A program made the position numbers and the translations under genes. From Amyloporia xantha (taxonomy: Eukaryota; Basidiomycota; Agaricomycetes; Polyporales; Adustoporiaceae): 64,000 bases of DNA. Within the stretch, counting starts at the first letter, position 1, and every line of letters begins with the position of its first letter. Where the stretch lies: contig JAYKKR010000004.1 of assembly GCA_036971615.1 (NCBI GenBank), forward strand, positions 124,001-188,000, given 5' to 3'. This document shows positions 24,849 through 36,958 of this stretch, piece by piece. The notes under the pieces were generated by a model. It saw only the letters and a program-made list of their open reading frames with translations, did no database searches and was not told the DNA's origin.

Positions 24849-26383
24849 ATGTTCGGCGAGCACGAATCAGAAAGCCCTCGTGTCCCCAGTCCTTGGGACC
24901 CGTTCATACCTTCACCTCCGAGCGAGTCCTCGGGAAGCGCGAACGTAAATGTCGGACGCGGTGTGCCCAAGTTAGTTCCGGAAGCAGAGGAGGTAGGATT
25001 TGGCGTAGGTCTATGTACACACAAGCTGCTAATTTGTCTCTTGTGTAGGGTAACGTCGAGTACAAGCTGAAGTTGACGCATATCTCGCCGGCGCGCTTCG
25101 CTCGGCTCGTCACCCAGCTCAAATGGAGACTGCTCGAAGGCGGCGGTCAAGCGTATTATGAACTCGGCGTTGCCGATTCCGGTGCTCTGATCGGTCTCTC
25201 GCGTACGGACCTGGAGGAATCGCTCGAAACCCTCGAGATGATGGCTGGCGAAATCGGAGCTTCCGTCATCGTGGTGAAGGAAATTGAGGTGCCGCCGACT
25301 ATGTATGCCCTTTCCGATGAAGCCAGTAAATACTTGGACCCAGAGACTGGGGAATGGACCAGGAAGATGAAACGGAAGGCAATATCGTTCACCGATGAAG
25401 CTGAGGACTCGACGGCTACCACCACGGAGACGGAGACGGACTGCTCTACGGCAGATAACACTGACCTCGATGAATGTCGTCTGCCTTCTATGTCTGGGGT
25501 TATCACGCCCGTAGATTCCTCGTGCTCCTCGCCCTACCCCGTTTACCAGCAGACGTTCTCTCATCGTGTGTCTTCACACCCCCATCGTCCGTCGACGCAA
25601 TCCTCGCCATTCATTGCACCGCTCGATGACGATCTTGCCTTATTTTCAATGGAACCTGAAGCCCCATACATGGATATCTGCGCTGGAGATCCAGTAGAGG
25701 TGACCGTCGCCTCTCCTCCGTTCCTGGTTGATTTAGAGATTGCATCGGTATATAAGCCGAGACCAGCACGTAGACGACCACATCCACACACTACTACTGG
25801 GGCATCTGCCATTGCCGCCGTCGCCCACAGTAAGCATGGAAGACGTCAGAAGTACAAGGAGAAGGAGAAGAAGATCCAGCCTTGGCACACACCATTAGTG
25901 CCTGACGACTCTGTGGAAGCACCCAACAAGCATGAAGAGAAGGCTTTTCAGCGGAGACTTGCGCGAGACCGAAGAAGAGAGCAGAAGAGGAATGATTTTC
26001 TTGCACAAAGCGGCTGCTTGGTAGCATCGCCCGGTGAACATCTCACGGATGACCGACAGCCTGCTCTGCATCCTGACAGTGCTGACGGTGGACCTGACAT
26101 GCATTGTACCGTCCTTCAGACAGCAGAGTTGTTAACGGGACTCCAAGCCCTGCATGTCACAGTAGGTGGCCAGACCACAGCGAGCGTAGGCGGATCCGTT
26201 GCCGAAGTTGAGCTGGGCAAAGGCAAGGCCTCTGCTACAGCAGTTGAAGAACAGCCTGAGGGTATGAAACATATAGAGGGAGAGAAGGACCGAGAGCCAC
26301 GTCTCATTGTAGAGGCATTAGTAGTCAGGAAGTTGTCAATCGAGGAGGCATTTCTGGACTTTGAAGGGTTCCGCTTGGTATGA
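24849..26383 (+). CDS. GTPBP1/2-like N-terminal domain protein without a GTPase domain
   Basis: Two exons (24849-24992, 25049-26383) give 492 residues. The stretch GNVEYKLKLTHISPARFARLVTQLKWRLLEGGGQAYYELGV... through SLETLEMMAGEIGASVIVVKEIEV matches the N-terminal region that precedes the G domain in GTPBP1/GTPBP2-type translational GTPases. No GxxxxGKS, DxxG or NKxD motif follows. The rest is Ser/Thr/Pro-rich and low in recognisable domains, with a basic ERKRNDFL-like segment (RRREQKRNDF). The absence of the GTPase could mean a fungal descendant that kept only the N-terminal module, perhaps acting in ribosome or exosome contact. That is inference. The frame is intact to its stop. Confidence 0.7.
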
Positions 26384-26947
26384 GCGATTCATGGTCGCCC
26401 AGCATCATCTCGGACATGCGCAAGCTTTGTATTTATTGGTAGGCATATTGTACTTTCTTGTTCAAGACGACGCATGTACATCAATGTGTGTATACATACG
26501 TAATTTTATTGGTATTACAGCCTTTAGACGCGGTCTCCGACTCTCCGTTGCTTGATCAACATTCCCAAACGGTGGTTGTTCGAATCCAAAAAGGCTTGCA
26601 GGCCGCTTTTCAACCACCGCCATGTAGTTAATACAGACTTGAGCGGTGGTTAACGGGATATCATGGATATCATCGAGCGACGGTCCGACGTTCTTACAAC
26701 AGGGTACGACGTGCCTCCCAGCATGGGTACAGACCGATCAAAGGTATATTGCAGCCAGTACACATATGCCTTCCGCCGAGATCAAAGCAAATTCGACACA
26801 AAGATCCCACTATGGAACGTCTCTTTAAGATAATTTTGACAGAGCGATCCCCTGAACATAAACTGTGATTATACTACACCACTACACAGCAGGTCTGAAA
26901 CACATGGGTCAGTATATGAGAAGACGGCATACGTCGCTACTGGAAGC
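26384..26947. other. Convergent intergenic region
   Basis: It lies between the 3' ends of the GTPBP-N gene (+) and the C9-methyltransferase gene (-). It has a palindrome-rich, AT-leaning sequence but no gene I can support. Confidence 0.4.
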
Positions 26948-28928
26948 TTACGAGATTTCTTTGCTGGTGTTTACGTGGATGGACGTATGGCTGGGTACAC
27001 CTAGAATTCTGGGGTAGGCATTCAGGTTCTTGTGCAAGGTGAGCTGGAAAACGGAGGCCCCTCCGTTTCTGCGGGAAAAAAGTGTAAATGACTGTAGCAT
27101 ACTTGTAACAGAACACAGCGCGACTAACCGGCTGATGATAGTCGAATAGGCAAGGAAGAATACCCAAATCCTGTACCACCTATTCACAAATATTAAGACA
27201 AAATAATAAATCTGGATGATTGTCGTACCGATCGCCGTAGTTCTCGATCACTTTCTCCTTGTTCGAGACCCAGTTCTTGTACCATCTGAAGATCGTCGCA
27301 CTGTAGTGCACGCCGAGCACATCAATGTTCTTCACTTCGAAGCCGGCAGCCTCAACCTGATTGACGACCCAGCCTAGCGCACAAGATGCGTCCGCACCGG
27401 GGAAGACGTATTTGTTCATGAACAAGCCCCTAGCGAACGCGTGCGATCAGGAAATGGTAAACGACACCCTAAGTGTGCACGCGGACTAAACGGCGACTCA
27501 CCAGATAAGGTCCTCGAACTGCCAGTGTGGTCGAATCCCAGCAACTTGCAGGACGAAGACACCATCATCCTCAAGGAGGTCATACATTTGTCGAAGGAAA
27601 AGCCCCGTAACGACGAATACCAACATGCTGTCCGCGGGAAATTCAGAATTCACGTCTAACACTCGGAGTGACAGTCTTACCTCAGCCATCTCGAGACTGA
27701 CTATCTTTGTATACGCGCTGCGGCCACCTGGGATATCCCTGTAGTCCATGCAGAGAATCTTTGCACGGGACGAATCCTCGCACTGTATACAGCTCATTTA
27801 GCGACGAGATACAATCATGGCATATGATGCCCACATTTGCCTGAATGCGTTCATTACCAAACTTGGTTTGATTCTTGCCGAGTGTAATTCCAGTGACCTC
27901 ACATCCATAGTTCTTGGCGGCAAATGCGCAGAGCGTTCCCCATCCGCACCCCACGTCTAGGAGACGATCCTCGGGTTTCAGATCAAGCTGAAGAGATGAG
28001 GTAAGTTTGAATCATCAATGACTGGGTTTGGCCGAACCTTCTCACAGACAACAGTCAACTTGTTGTCTTGCAGCTCCTCAAGAGATTCCTCTCTAGTGAG
28101 CGAGCCCACTATGCCGGAAGTATACACCATTCTTGGACCAAGGAACCTGTGTAGACACCGCGCGTAAGGTTACATAACCCACCTCAGTCTCAGACTAATT
28201 ACCATTCATAAAAGTCATCACCACCTGTATAAATCAACGGCACATTGAGCACATATAAGAAAGCTGGAGAGAGGAGGACGCACGGTCGTAATGTCCACGC
28301 ACTTGCTCTTCATCCTGACTTTTCGCATGCATGATGACATCGGGGACAAGGACAGTGAAGACGTATTTGAGGAGAGTGAGGTTGAACGTCATCTTCGCCC
28401 AGTCGTGGCGTTGCTCCATTATGTCAAGCACGTCGCCTTGCATCAAAACACGATGAGATGCGTCCTATGACGCGTCTAGTCGGGGTACGTACCATTGAAA
28501 TCAATCTTGTCGTCAAAAAACGCGTCGTGGAAGACTTGCATAGGGATCTTCTCCTTTCCATGATATTTAGCCTTGAGTTCCTCATCTTTAATCGTAATAT
28601 ATTCCTCGATATTTCTTCCGGGCAGCTGAATCTTTTGATTCTTGCGAGGACCATACGTGCTCATCAATATCCAATAGGCCATGGTGATGGGCAGACCGAG
28701 GAGGACAACCAAGAACAGGTAGGTCTTGAAACCACCACGGTTGACGAGGGGCAATACGCGCTTGACGAGCCATGGAACGAGCAACACGAGACCTGCGAGG
28801 TGGTAGTTGCTGAAGTAGCCACTACCCTCCGCGAGACCAATCAACGGAGCATTTTTGATAGCAGGCGTGTTGGTGACCTTGACAGAGTAGGACGACATAT
28901 GGACACTGGACGCGACCGACTCGGACAT
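26948..28928 (-). CDS. Sphingolipid C9-methyltransferase
   Basis: The protein begins MSESVASSVHMSSYSVKV and has two N-terminal membrane helices (YHLAGLVLLVPWLVKRVL and TYLFLVVLLGLPITMAYWIL). A soluble methyltransferase domain of the cyclopropane-fatty-acid-synthase type follows: RLLDVGCGWGTLCAFAAKNYG (SAM motif I), EVTGITLGKNQTKFG, KILCMDYRDIPGG and KIVSLEMAE. Then come DDGVFVLQVAGIRPHWQFEDLIW, MNKYVFPGADASCALGWV, GFEVKNIDVLGVHYSATIFRWYKNW and an end block NRWYRIWVFFLAYSTI. The enzyme adds the C9 methyl group to the sphingoid base of fungal glucosylceramides, at the ER membrane. About nine short introns are needed, all with GT..AG ends and in-frame junctions. Domain order and length are normal. 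Confidence 0.9.
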
Positions 28929-29063
28929 GAGTGGTTACCAGAATATGTTGCGCACTTTCCTTTTTAAATCCGCTGCCAGCGCATGCAGTCGCAAGTCACG
29001 TGCTGCCACGCCTGTTACCTGCGTCGAGGCCGTCTCAGTCGTATCCTGTTCGTACACGCCGCC

Positions 29064-30467
29064 ATGTCCTACTTCACAAACAGCAGAAGTCCCCCTCCTC
29101 TGCAGCACCCAGTTCCAACTCATCCTGCCTACATTCCAGAACCACCCTCAACCCCCATCTCTCCCCAAGGATACCAACGCTACACCAGCTCCCCACCCAC
29201 ACAGCAGCCGCCCATTGCCCCGCTCAGTCAAGGCGGCCGTATCCCTCCCAATTATGGAGGCTCTTCGGGTCAATATCAACCCCTTAAACTCTCCACCTCG
29301 ACATCCAAATGTTCACGGACCGTCTGCTGTGCACGCACCCAACACGCCCGTAGACTTCTCCGCGTGGGGCATCAACGATGCCACTGCACAGTTCGGCATG
29401 CAACTTGGGCAGAGCGCAGTAGCTGCTGGACAGGATTATGTGCAGAAAAATGTGCGCCAGTGTTATCACGGTCAATGTGTTTTATCACTTACCTCTCGGA
29501 TGCGCAGCTGGGAGGTCTCATTCCGATCTCCGTCCTGAAACATCATTTCAATGTCTCAAACTCATATGTGATGAACAAGCTGCGTCTCCTCCTCTTCCCT
29601 TGGAGACATAAGCCTTGGTCGCGTCGGGTACACCGCGTCGAGAACGGCCAGTCGGAATGGCAACCCCCAAGGGATGATATAAATGCTCCCGACTTGTATA
29701 TTCCTCGTGCGTGAAATGTTAATTCTGTAAATCCTGTGTCTGATGTTGATATACTGTGTCCCCGCTTTATCTTACTCACAGTCATGGCCCTGGTAACATA
29801 TATTCTACTCGCCGGGCTATATTCTGGTCTGGACTCGCGATTTCACCCAGAGATTCTCGGTGTCACGGCCTCAAAGGCTCTCGCTGTAGTTCTCCTCGAC
29901 TTTGTCTTTGTAAAGTTGGGCTGCTATTTCTTAAATATACCGGTAAGCTTTCCCGCCTACAGTCTCCATCGTTCAATGTTATGGAGACTATCTTTCGTAG
30001 GGCGGCAGTCAAGTATTGGATCTGATGGCGTACGACGGGTATAAGTTTGTTGGGTATGTCCTACGTCGTGTCGTATAGAAAGACTCTAATTTAGTACTGG
30101 TAGGGTCATTGTGACACTTATCGCTGGGCTTCTCAAGCTTGGAAGGACCATGTATACGCTTGTCTTCGTCTATTCCTTTTTAGCCACGGCGTTCTTCTTG
30201 GTGAGTTCTTCGATATGCATACGCTGCATGGACTGATTATACGCTTCGTTAATGCCCTGATGTCATGTACTCTTATCACGCCTACGTTCTGGGGTAACAA
30301 CCATTCTCCTCGGATAGCTGCGCTCTCTACGATCATTGGTACTGCCAGATGCCTCCGCAACAGCGGCGCCAGTTAACAATCCCTCGCAGCGGTCCCGACG
30401 TATCACGTTCCTCTTCTTGGTTGCAGTCACCCAGGTGGTTTACATGGGGGTGCTTGTTCGTGTATGA
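29064..30467 (+). CDS. YIF1: Yip1-interacting factor Yif1 (Hrf1 family), possible frameshift in exon 1
   Basis: The N-terminal part (MSYFTNSRSPPPLQHPVP...) is Pro/Ser/Gln-rich, as in Yif1. The conserved part reads FSAWGINDATAQFGMQLGQSAVAAGQDYVQKN, GGLIPISVLKHHFNVSNSYVMNKLRLLLFPWRHKPW and APDLYIP. Membrane helices follow (VMALVTYILLAGLYSGL, ALAVVLLDFVFVKLGCYFLNIP, VIVTLIAGLLKLG, VYSFLATAFFL), ending RRITFLFLVAVTQVVYMGVLVRV. Yif1 acts with Yip1 and Yos1 in ER-to-Golgi vesicle traffic and binds Ypt1-type Rab GTPases. The proline-rich start and the FSAWG block are in different frames with no ordinary intron between; see the finding at 29220-29370. Confidence 0.85.
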
Positions 30468-30797
30468 TTTACTACTGTGAATCTCATTGAGATCTATCCA
30501 CCCGGACGGGCCGAGCCACTGCGTTCGGTCCAGTATCTATCCTGTGTAAAATTTGTTCGAATGTGACAGCTCTGTTCAGACAGGATTTCTCCACAATAGA
30601 TACATGTCATCATCGGACAGTTTCGAGTATAGCAATCATGTAGTCCTCATGAGGAATATTGTACGATGTTCGTGGAAGGGACTAGTTGTGCTCAAAAGAG
30701 ATGATATAGTGTCATGCAAAATGGCCACAGATACATATCAGTAAAAATATCCTGTTCATACACCCAGTTACTGCCACCATTTCTTAGGCCTATGAAC
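30468..30797. other. Convergent intergenic region
   Basis: It lies between the YIF1 stop (+) and the OPT pseudogene stop (-). CpG content falls across it. No gene was seen. Confidence 0.4.
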
Positions 30798-33700
30798 TCA
30801 ATCAGTTGGAGGCTTCGTAGGATGGGGTATCACATACCCAAAAGTCTCTCCAGTAGGCACTGTTTGCAATGGGAGAGATCTATAATCTGCTGTATTCTTG
30901 AAGACAGTGTTGCCCCACCATTGCTGAATGGTATGTTCACCCAACTGACCATTCTGAGGGTATTGTAAACTGCACAATTGTGTGAACTTGCAAGAATTTA
31001 GAAAGGAAAGATGGGGAGTACCAGAAGTAAATGAGGATGGTGGACACTGTAGTTCCTCCATCAAGTGCAGCAGATAAAACATCTTGAAGCAAAATCATCA
31101 GTGGCACATATCTATAGGAAGTACAGTGAAACTTACAGTTATACTTTGCCCAGAAGGAGAAATGTCTTCTGCGTATGATATACTGGAAGATAAATCCAAC
31201 AATTGCCCATGGGATATAATTCACTCCTGTTGCAGGAGGAATGTAGCAGAGTGTGGTAAACATAAGGCTGCAATATTTGTAAGTGCAGTTCAGAGCATCA
31301 ATATCTCTGCTCACGGAAAGCTAGGAGATTGTCAACACCACAATTAAGATCACATGAGAGATATGCTCACTTTAAATAATTCAAGAATGAACCAGGGTAT
31401 TTAATTGTCAATGCCCACACAAGGAGGGGACAAGCTGCTCCAACAACAAAGAAGAAAAGTAGAGCTGTATCCATTTAGTAAACACAGTGATTTAAGACAC
31501 CAAATTGGACACCAACAACTGTAAGGCTGTCAGCACAACATATAGTTAGAACATATCCCATTTTACATACTAGTATGTTTGGCCCTCAGAGAATTGTAAA
31601 TGTGGTCCAATCACTCCCCACTTGCCACAGAATATTGTCAGCGACAGGCAAGTTTAGAATAAATGGGGCCAACTCACAATGACTGAAGCAGTGCCAAATA
31701 CCTATGACCAGAAACCTTTAACAGGTATAGACACATGAAAGGGACATAGTACATACCTCAGTATTAGCACAGGTAAAGCCAGAGCTGAGGGAAGTATGTC
31801 AAAGTGACACTAAAGAGCACATGAACATGGCTTACATCCCATCTTGTGATGCTTCACAAAAGTCTCTGATGGAAGGTAAACTTGATGCACACAGGATACT
31901 AATGATGGACATACGGAATATGTGTGAACATCCTGAGGAATATTGTCCAGACTCCAGCATCATTCAAACACATCATAGTAATCGAGAACATACCAAGCCT
32001 CTATACCTAACTGGACTGTGCCAGCAACGATTGTTGCAATGACCTGTTTCAAAGTATAAGCCAACTCAGCATGCACAAAGCCAACCTGTGGTACATACCT
32101 GACACCAGAACATAAGCTGTGGAGGGATTTTCATATAATGTCCAAGCTTAAAATCTGCTGTGAATGTCATTGCTGTAGAGCATAGTTAGTGTGACATTGG
32201 TGACAAAGCTACTACACAAACTTTGGGACATTGTGATATAAGTCCAAGTCTTCATACTATGTGAGGAGGGTTACATAACAAGAATAAGAAGCATCATGCC
32301 TTGAACCTGCCTGTGAATCAGTTGCTGCAGACTTTGTTCTTGATAATATGTACTTACATCATCATTGCAATTGGCCTTCCTGGAAGCATATACCCAACTG
32401 CAAGCTCAGCTATCACACTACAGCAATATAAAGCATAGCTCATGTTATGCACAAATAATGACTTACTTCAGGCCAACCTGCTGATTTGTCACAGCTTGAA
32501 TCATTCCTAAGAACCATCCATATATTACTCAGCTTCCTTACTTTCTGCCAATGGTAAGTAAAGACATACCCACTGGTACTGTATAGATCTACATCAATCA
32601 TAAATATGCTGCAATACTTATAAATGCTGTCACCCACCAAAGCAATTAACAAAGCAACTATCAGTGCCCAGATGGTCATTTCAGTGGGCCATAACTTGAT
32701 ACACAGGCAAGAAAATAAGAAAGTGACTGCTGTGAGACAATTAATATGATTGAGTGCATCAAAATGATGACATAATCTGAACAACTTACCAAGGATACAG
32801 GCATACCTATGAGTACATCAGCATCAATCTGATTTTGGTTTACACATTACATACCACCAGTGCAGGACTAGTAATTCCATGAGCATGAGCATGATAGAGA
32901 TGATACAACATCCATACCTTGTGGATATTTTGACATCAACTGTGCATGTATGTCCACACGTGCTACAAGTGGCTGGCATAGGTGTACACTGATTGGTTTA
33001 GCAAGATATAAGATTGTATGAACAGTGAGTGCTGTGATTGAAGCAAATGAAAGGCCATATGAGATGGCAAAGGTCATTCTACATTGAGCAGAGACTGAGA
33101 CTTGGTCTTGCAAATGCTTCAACAAGTACTCACAAAAGATATAGTGGGCTGTAAGCCTTGTATTTGTCATAGTCAAATGTTGTGTCAGATTTCAAAATTC
33201 TGCTTATGTTATATTGTTGCCCTTCAAAGACAAGAGTTAACTTCAATCAGATAATCCAGTCAATAGAGATTTACCATGATTGTCATATGGTGTTGACGAA
33301 GAAATTCTAGACTCACAGGCTTAGCCACATGGAAATGGAGAACTGAAACAACACTTACGGCATGTACTGGCTATCCCAGACATTTGAGAACTGTACAGGA
33401 GTAAGCCCAGCTCCAAGATGGCATGTGGAATCACACATACATATAAAATTGGTACCAAGAACCCTACATATCCATGTAAATGCACAGTACCAAGTTGTGA
33501 ATATTGCTTACAGTAGAAAAAGAGGAATCCAGCAATGATATTGGCCTGTGCCCACCCTGATTACAAGCAGAGCTGAGTAAGTGTTCATAAGTAGTTTTCA
33601 GAGTGCTCACAAGGGGTTGCAAGAGGACTCCCAATATAGGCTATCTGATTCCAATCAAAAGTTATGAGTGAGAAGCCCAAGCCACTTTCATATCTATTGG

Positions 33701-33995
33701 TTGTTCATGAGACATGCTTCAAAAGATTCCAATAAGCATACCCAAATAATTGGTTGATGGTCTCAAGGTCAAAATGAGATGCATAAGATGCACTGACTGG
33801 GCTGAAGACATACCAAATTGTCAGGAGCTATCCAACAACCCTAGGGATACACAAATATTCAGCTACAATCAAGAGAACAGGTATTTTGCAAAATTACCCA
33901 AGTGAACACACTATGACAGATCCAATCAGTACAGGTGGAATGTACAAATATGATGAGAGAAATTACCTTAGGGCTTGAAATAGATATCCTGGAAA

Positions 33996-35036
33996 TGACG
34001 TGCGAAAGAGTGACTATATAAAAATAATCACAATTTCCTGAGATAACCGGTCCTGATCCAAGACGGGTAGTTTCTCAGTTGTTCTTGTAGAATATTAGAA
34101 TATGTTTGTTGTTTTGAGTGGTTTAGAGTGACTTTAATCAAAAAGTCAAAGCAATGATAAATGTGGACAAGCCTTCTTGACTTTCACACAGTAGACCACA
34201 CTTAGAGAGTAATAGTAACTTTATTCAGCTGTACAGACTTATGTACCTAGGCTGAAACTTAGAGCAGAGTGACCTCAAGGGCAAAGGTCAAGAGGTGATC
34301 TCAGTGGGGAAAAATGAGATGCTCTCTGCTCTGAAGTGGGCCTTTATATACTAAAAAGTGTGGGAATTTTTAGACAATAGAAAATTTCTAACAATAAAAT
34401 AGAGTACAATAGGATTTACTAATTTTGGACTTCAATGAGCTACTGAAATCCTTTAGTACGTCTCAAAATATTGAAACAATGGAAATAAAAGATATTGTAG
34501 TACATATATGGTAGCTATATAATAGACCGTATGTCCTTCCCAATTCTCTCCTCAATAGGCTTTTATCCTTCATTGTCCTAGGATTCTTTTGTTCTTAGTT
34601 GCCTAACTAGGTGAGTAATAGCCAAGGTATCCCATTGTTGTGCTGTATTTGGAAGTACACCGGACTTGAGACAATTGTAAGTGACTTCCAAACTGTTGGG
34701 TCCAAGTTTGCTACCTGATTTGGAAGGCATATATAATTTGATATAAGAATTACAAGTAAGGAACGTATTAGACTTTGTGTCCAGTCGCCTTAGATGGCTC
34801 CGCTAATATTAATGACGGGTAACTTTGGTTGCTCTTCTTCATCCAATTCAACCGTCTCTTGAGATACTCCAGCGCACCATAAATCCATCTCCAATTCTTC
34901 CACCCACGACCTCCTTTCCTTCTTGATAATGCACCTGGGAGATGTATTAGTCCATGTTTGACTGGTGGATTATTCCCTCAACTCCGACCCAGCACGGCTC
35001 ATGAGTTGTTTTATTAAACAACATGCGTGCAGGTCA
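33996..35036 (-). mobile_element. 1041-bp TG..CA element in an OPT exon, 4-bp target duplication
   Basis: On the minus strand the insert starts TGACCTGC and ends GCACGTCA, so it has TG..CA ends within an 8-bp imperfect inverted repeat. It is flanked by TTTC on both sides (GAAA at 33992-33995 and 35037-35040, plus strand). Removing the insert and one TTTC restores the exon reading HVFPGYLFQAL in frame with the exons on both sides. No ORF of note is inside; an AATAAAG-like signal is present near 34215-34225 on the minus strand. It could be a solo LTR or a small non-autonomous element. Confidence 0.7.
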
Positions 35037-36322
35037 GAAAAACATCTGGTTTGCAGAATCTATAAGTGAATCACCATGCAAGCCACCAGCAAACTTACGC
35101 CAGGATGCAGCAAGTAGAAATGCATATGTAAAGAACCGCTCTCTGCTCAACCCATTGTGACCACCAATTCCCATGTAGCTTTGGGAGTGGAGTGTGTTGA
35201 AAAGAGCACAGGTAACAAGAGTGCTCGGCCAGACTAATAATGTCTAATCAGCTGTGGTATAGTTGATGGAAAATGCATACAAACATACCCATAGATGCTG
35301 GCTCAACCAGCTATAGTCTTAGATCAGTATCAGATCAGAGTATTAGAGTGCACCAGATCCATACCAATCTGCGAGCCAGGCCACCAAAGGAATATCCAAT
35401 CAACTGGTCAAGAGCATGAGCCAAGCCCATGTTGTCTCCATTTGAGGAAATCAATACCTGTGTGGACATCACCAGCATCCATTTGTCTGTAGATTGTTTT
35501 CATGTAATACTAACTGGAACATAAGTACACAGGAGGGATTCTTACATATGAAGTTGAAATTCTGATGATACCACAATCGTTGAACAGCGAGGACTCCAGT
35601 CTAGTAAAGGAAGACAACTCAGATATAAAGTTGTAGTGATACATCAAAAAAGCTGACCACGTATGCAGATTGAGCTCCGACACCAGCCATGATTGTTACA
35701 AGTACCTGAGAATAGCATTAGCAGCATGATGTGAGAAATCACTATCGGCGTACATGTTCTTTGATCGTGAATGGTCCAGGGTTGAGAGAGATGCCTAAAA
35801 CCTTCAATCTGGGCACAAATCTGGCCCACAAACAGCCGACAGGAAAGGTAGCTAATTGAGCAACAACCTGCCAAAGTGGACAACACCGTCAACATTGCAG
35901 AGAGCATTGTTGTGTACATCAGCTCACAGGTCCGACCAAGAGTGATGGATACCGAAAATAGTAGAACTGATTCACACCGGGCAAGATGATCGCCCAGCAG
36001 ACCCCCAGGAAGCCAGAGCGGAATGTCATTACTAGCATTGATGGATCATCATAGTTGGCTACGGCAGAACATACTTCCGGGTAGGGCGAATCTTCCTCTG
36101 ATTAGCAGTATCATTCACATGCCAACAGAAGTGAGTGGGATATACCACCACCTACCGTCCACAGTGGCATTGGGGTCATAGTTAGGATCGAAATAATCCG
36201 ACTGAGGGATGGTAACTTGTGAGGACAACGCAGGATGATACGGATTGTTGGTACATCAGGAAAAATCTCCCTTACTTATTAGAGCTCATTGAATACTTAC
36301 CATTCTTATCCAACTTATATGT

Positions 36323-36475
36323 CTCTTATTCTACTCATCTGATTCTTATTGACTGCTAATCTATCTCACACATCTCTAATTCCACTCATCAGATTCTTAC
36401 TGAATGCTCATCTATCTTATATTTCTCTAATTCTACTCATCAGATTCTTATTGAGTGCTAATTTGTCTCAAGATG
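36323..36475. repeat. Three tandem 51-bp repeats inside the TIR element
   Basis: Units begin at 36323, 36374 and 36425. Each carries CTCTWATTCYACTCATCWGA followed by TTCTTAYTGA and a GCTMATYT word, with scattered substitutions. Confidence 0.75.
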
Positions 36476-36867
36476 CTAATCAAACTCTCAGAAAGTTGTT
36501 ATGAGATCTTCCAATTGCTCACTTACTTCAGCTGTGCTGTGCTAGTAACTAGTATAGACTAGATATGTAGAATGAGCACCATTATAAACAAGCCTCTGTA
36601 TTTATAGACTTACATTGTACTCCTTGAACAAGGTCACAAAGATACACCTTAAGAGATTATTCTTTTTTTATCTCAATCTGAGAAAGAAAATACTGCAAAA
36701 AGGACTTGCATTTGATAGAGAGCCTTCTGTTTAGCCAGAAAAATGAAGTGGAGATATAATTGCATCAAATGTCTATGGAGGAGTATAGCAGCAGCCAAGC
36801 ATCAAAAAGACACAAGTCTTCATACTCAGGAAGGCATATATTAATGAGAGTGAGTTAGAAAAGGTGT

Positions 36868-36958
36868 GGACTTGTGGTGTAGTGGTAAAGTGCTACAGGT
36901 CATGCCTTATAAGGCAGTCAATCCTGAGAGGTCACTGGTTCAATCCTGTGTGGTGGCA
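36868..36958 (+). repeat. tRNA-derived (SINE-like) sequence with Pol III A and B boxes
   Basis: TGGTGTAGTGG (36875-36885) fits the internal A-box consensus TRGYNNARNNG, and GGTTCAATCCT (36937-36947) fits the B box GGTTCRANNCC. They are 62 bp apart, as in a tRNA with a long variable arm. The 5' and 3' flanks (GTGGACT / GGTGGCA) do not pair into a proper acceptor stem, so this is probably a tRNA-derived promoter rather than a working tRNA. An A+T-rich run with T6 follows at about 36968-36990. Confidence 0.6.

Noticed and set aside
26578..26587. GTTCGAATCC, a Pol III B-box-like word
   Set aside because: No matching A box or acceptor stem at tRNA distance.
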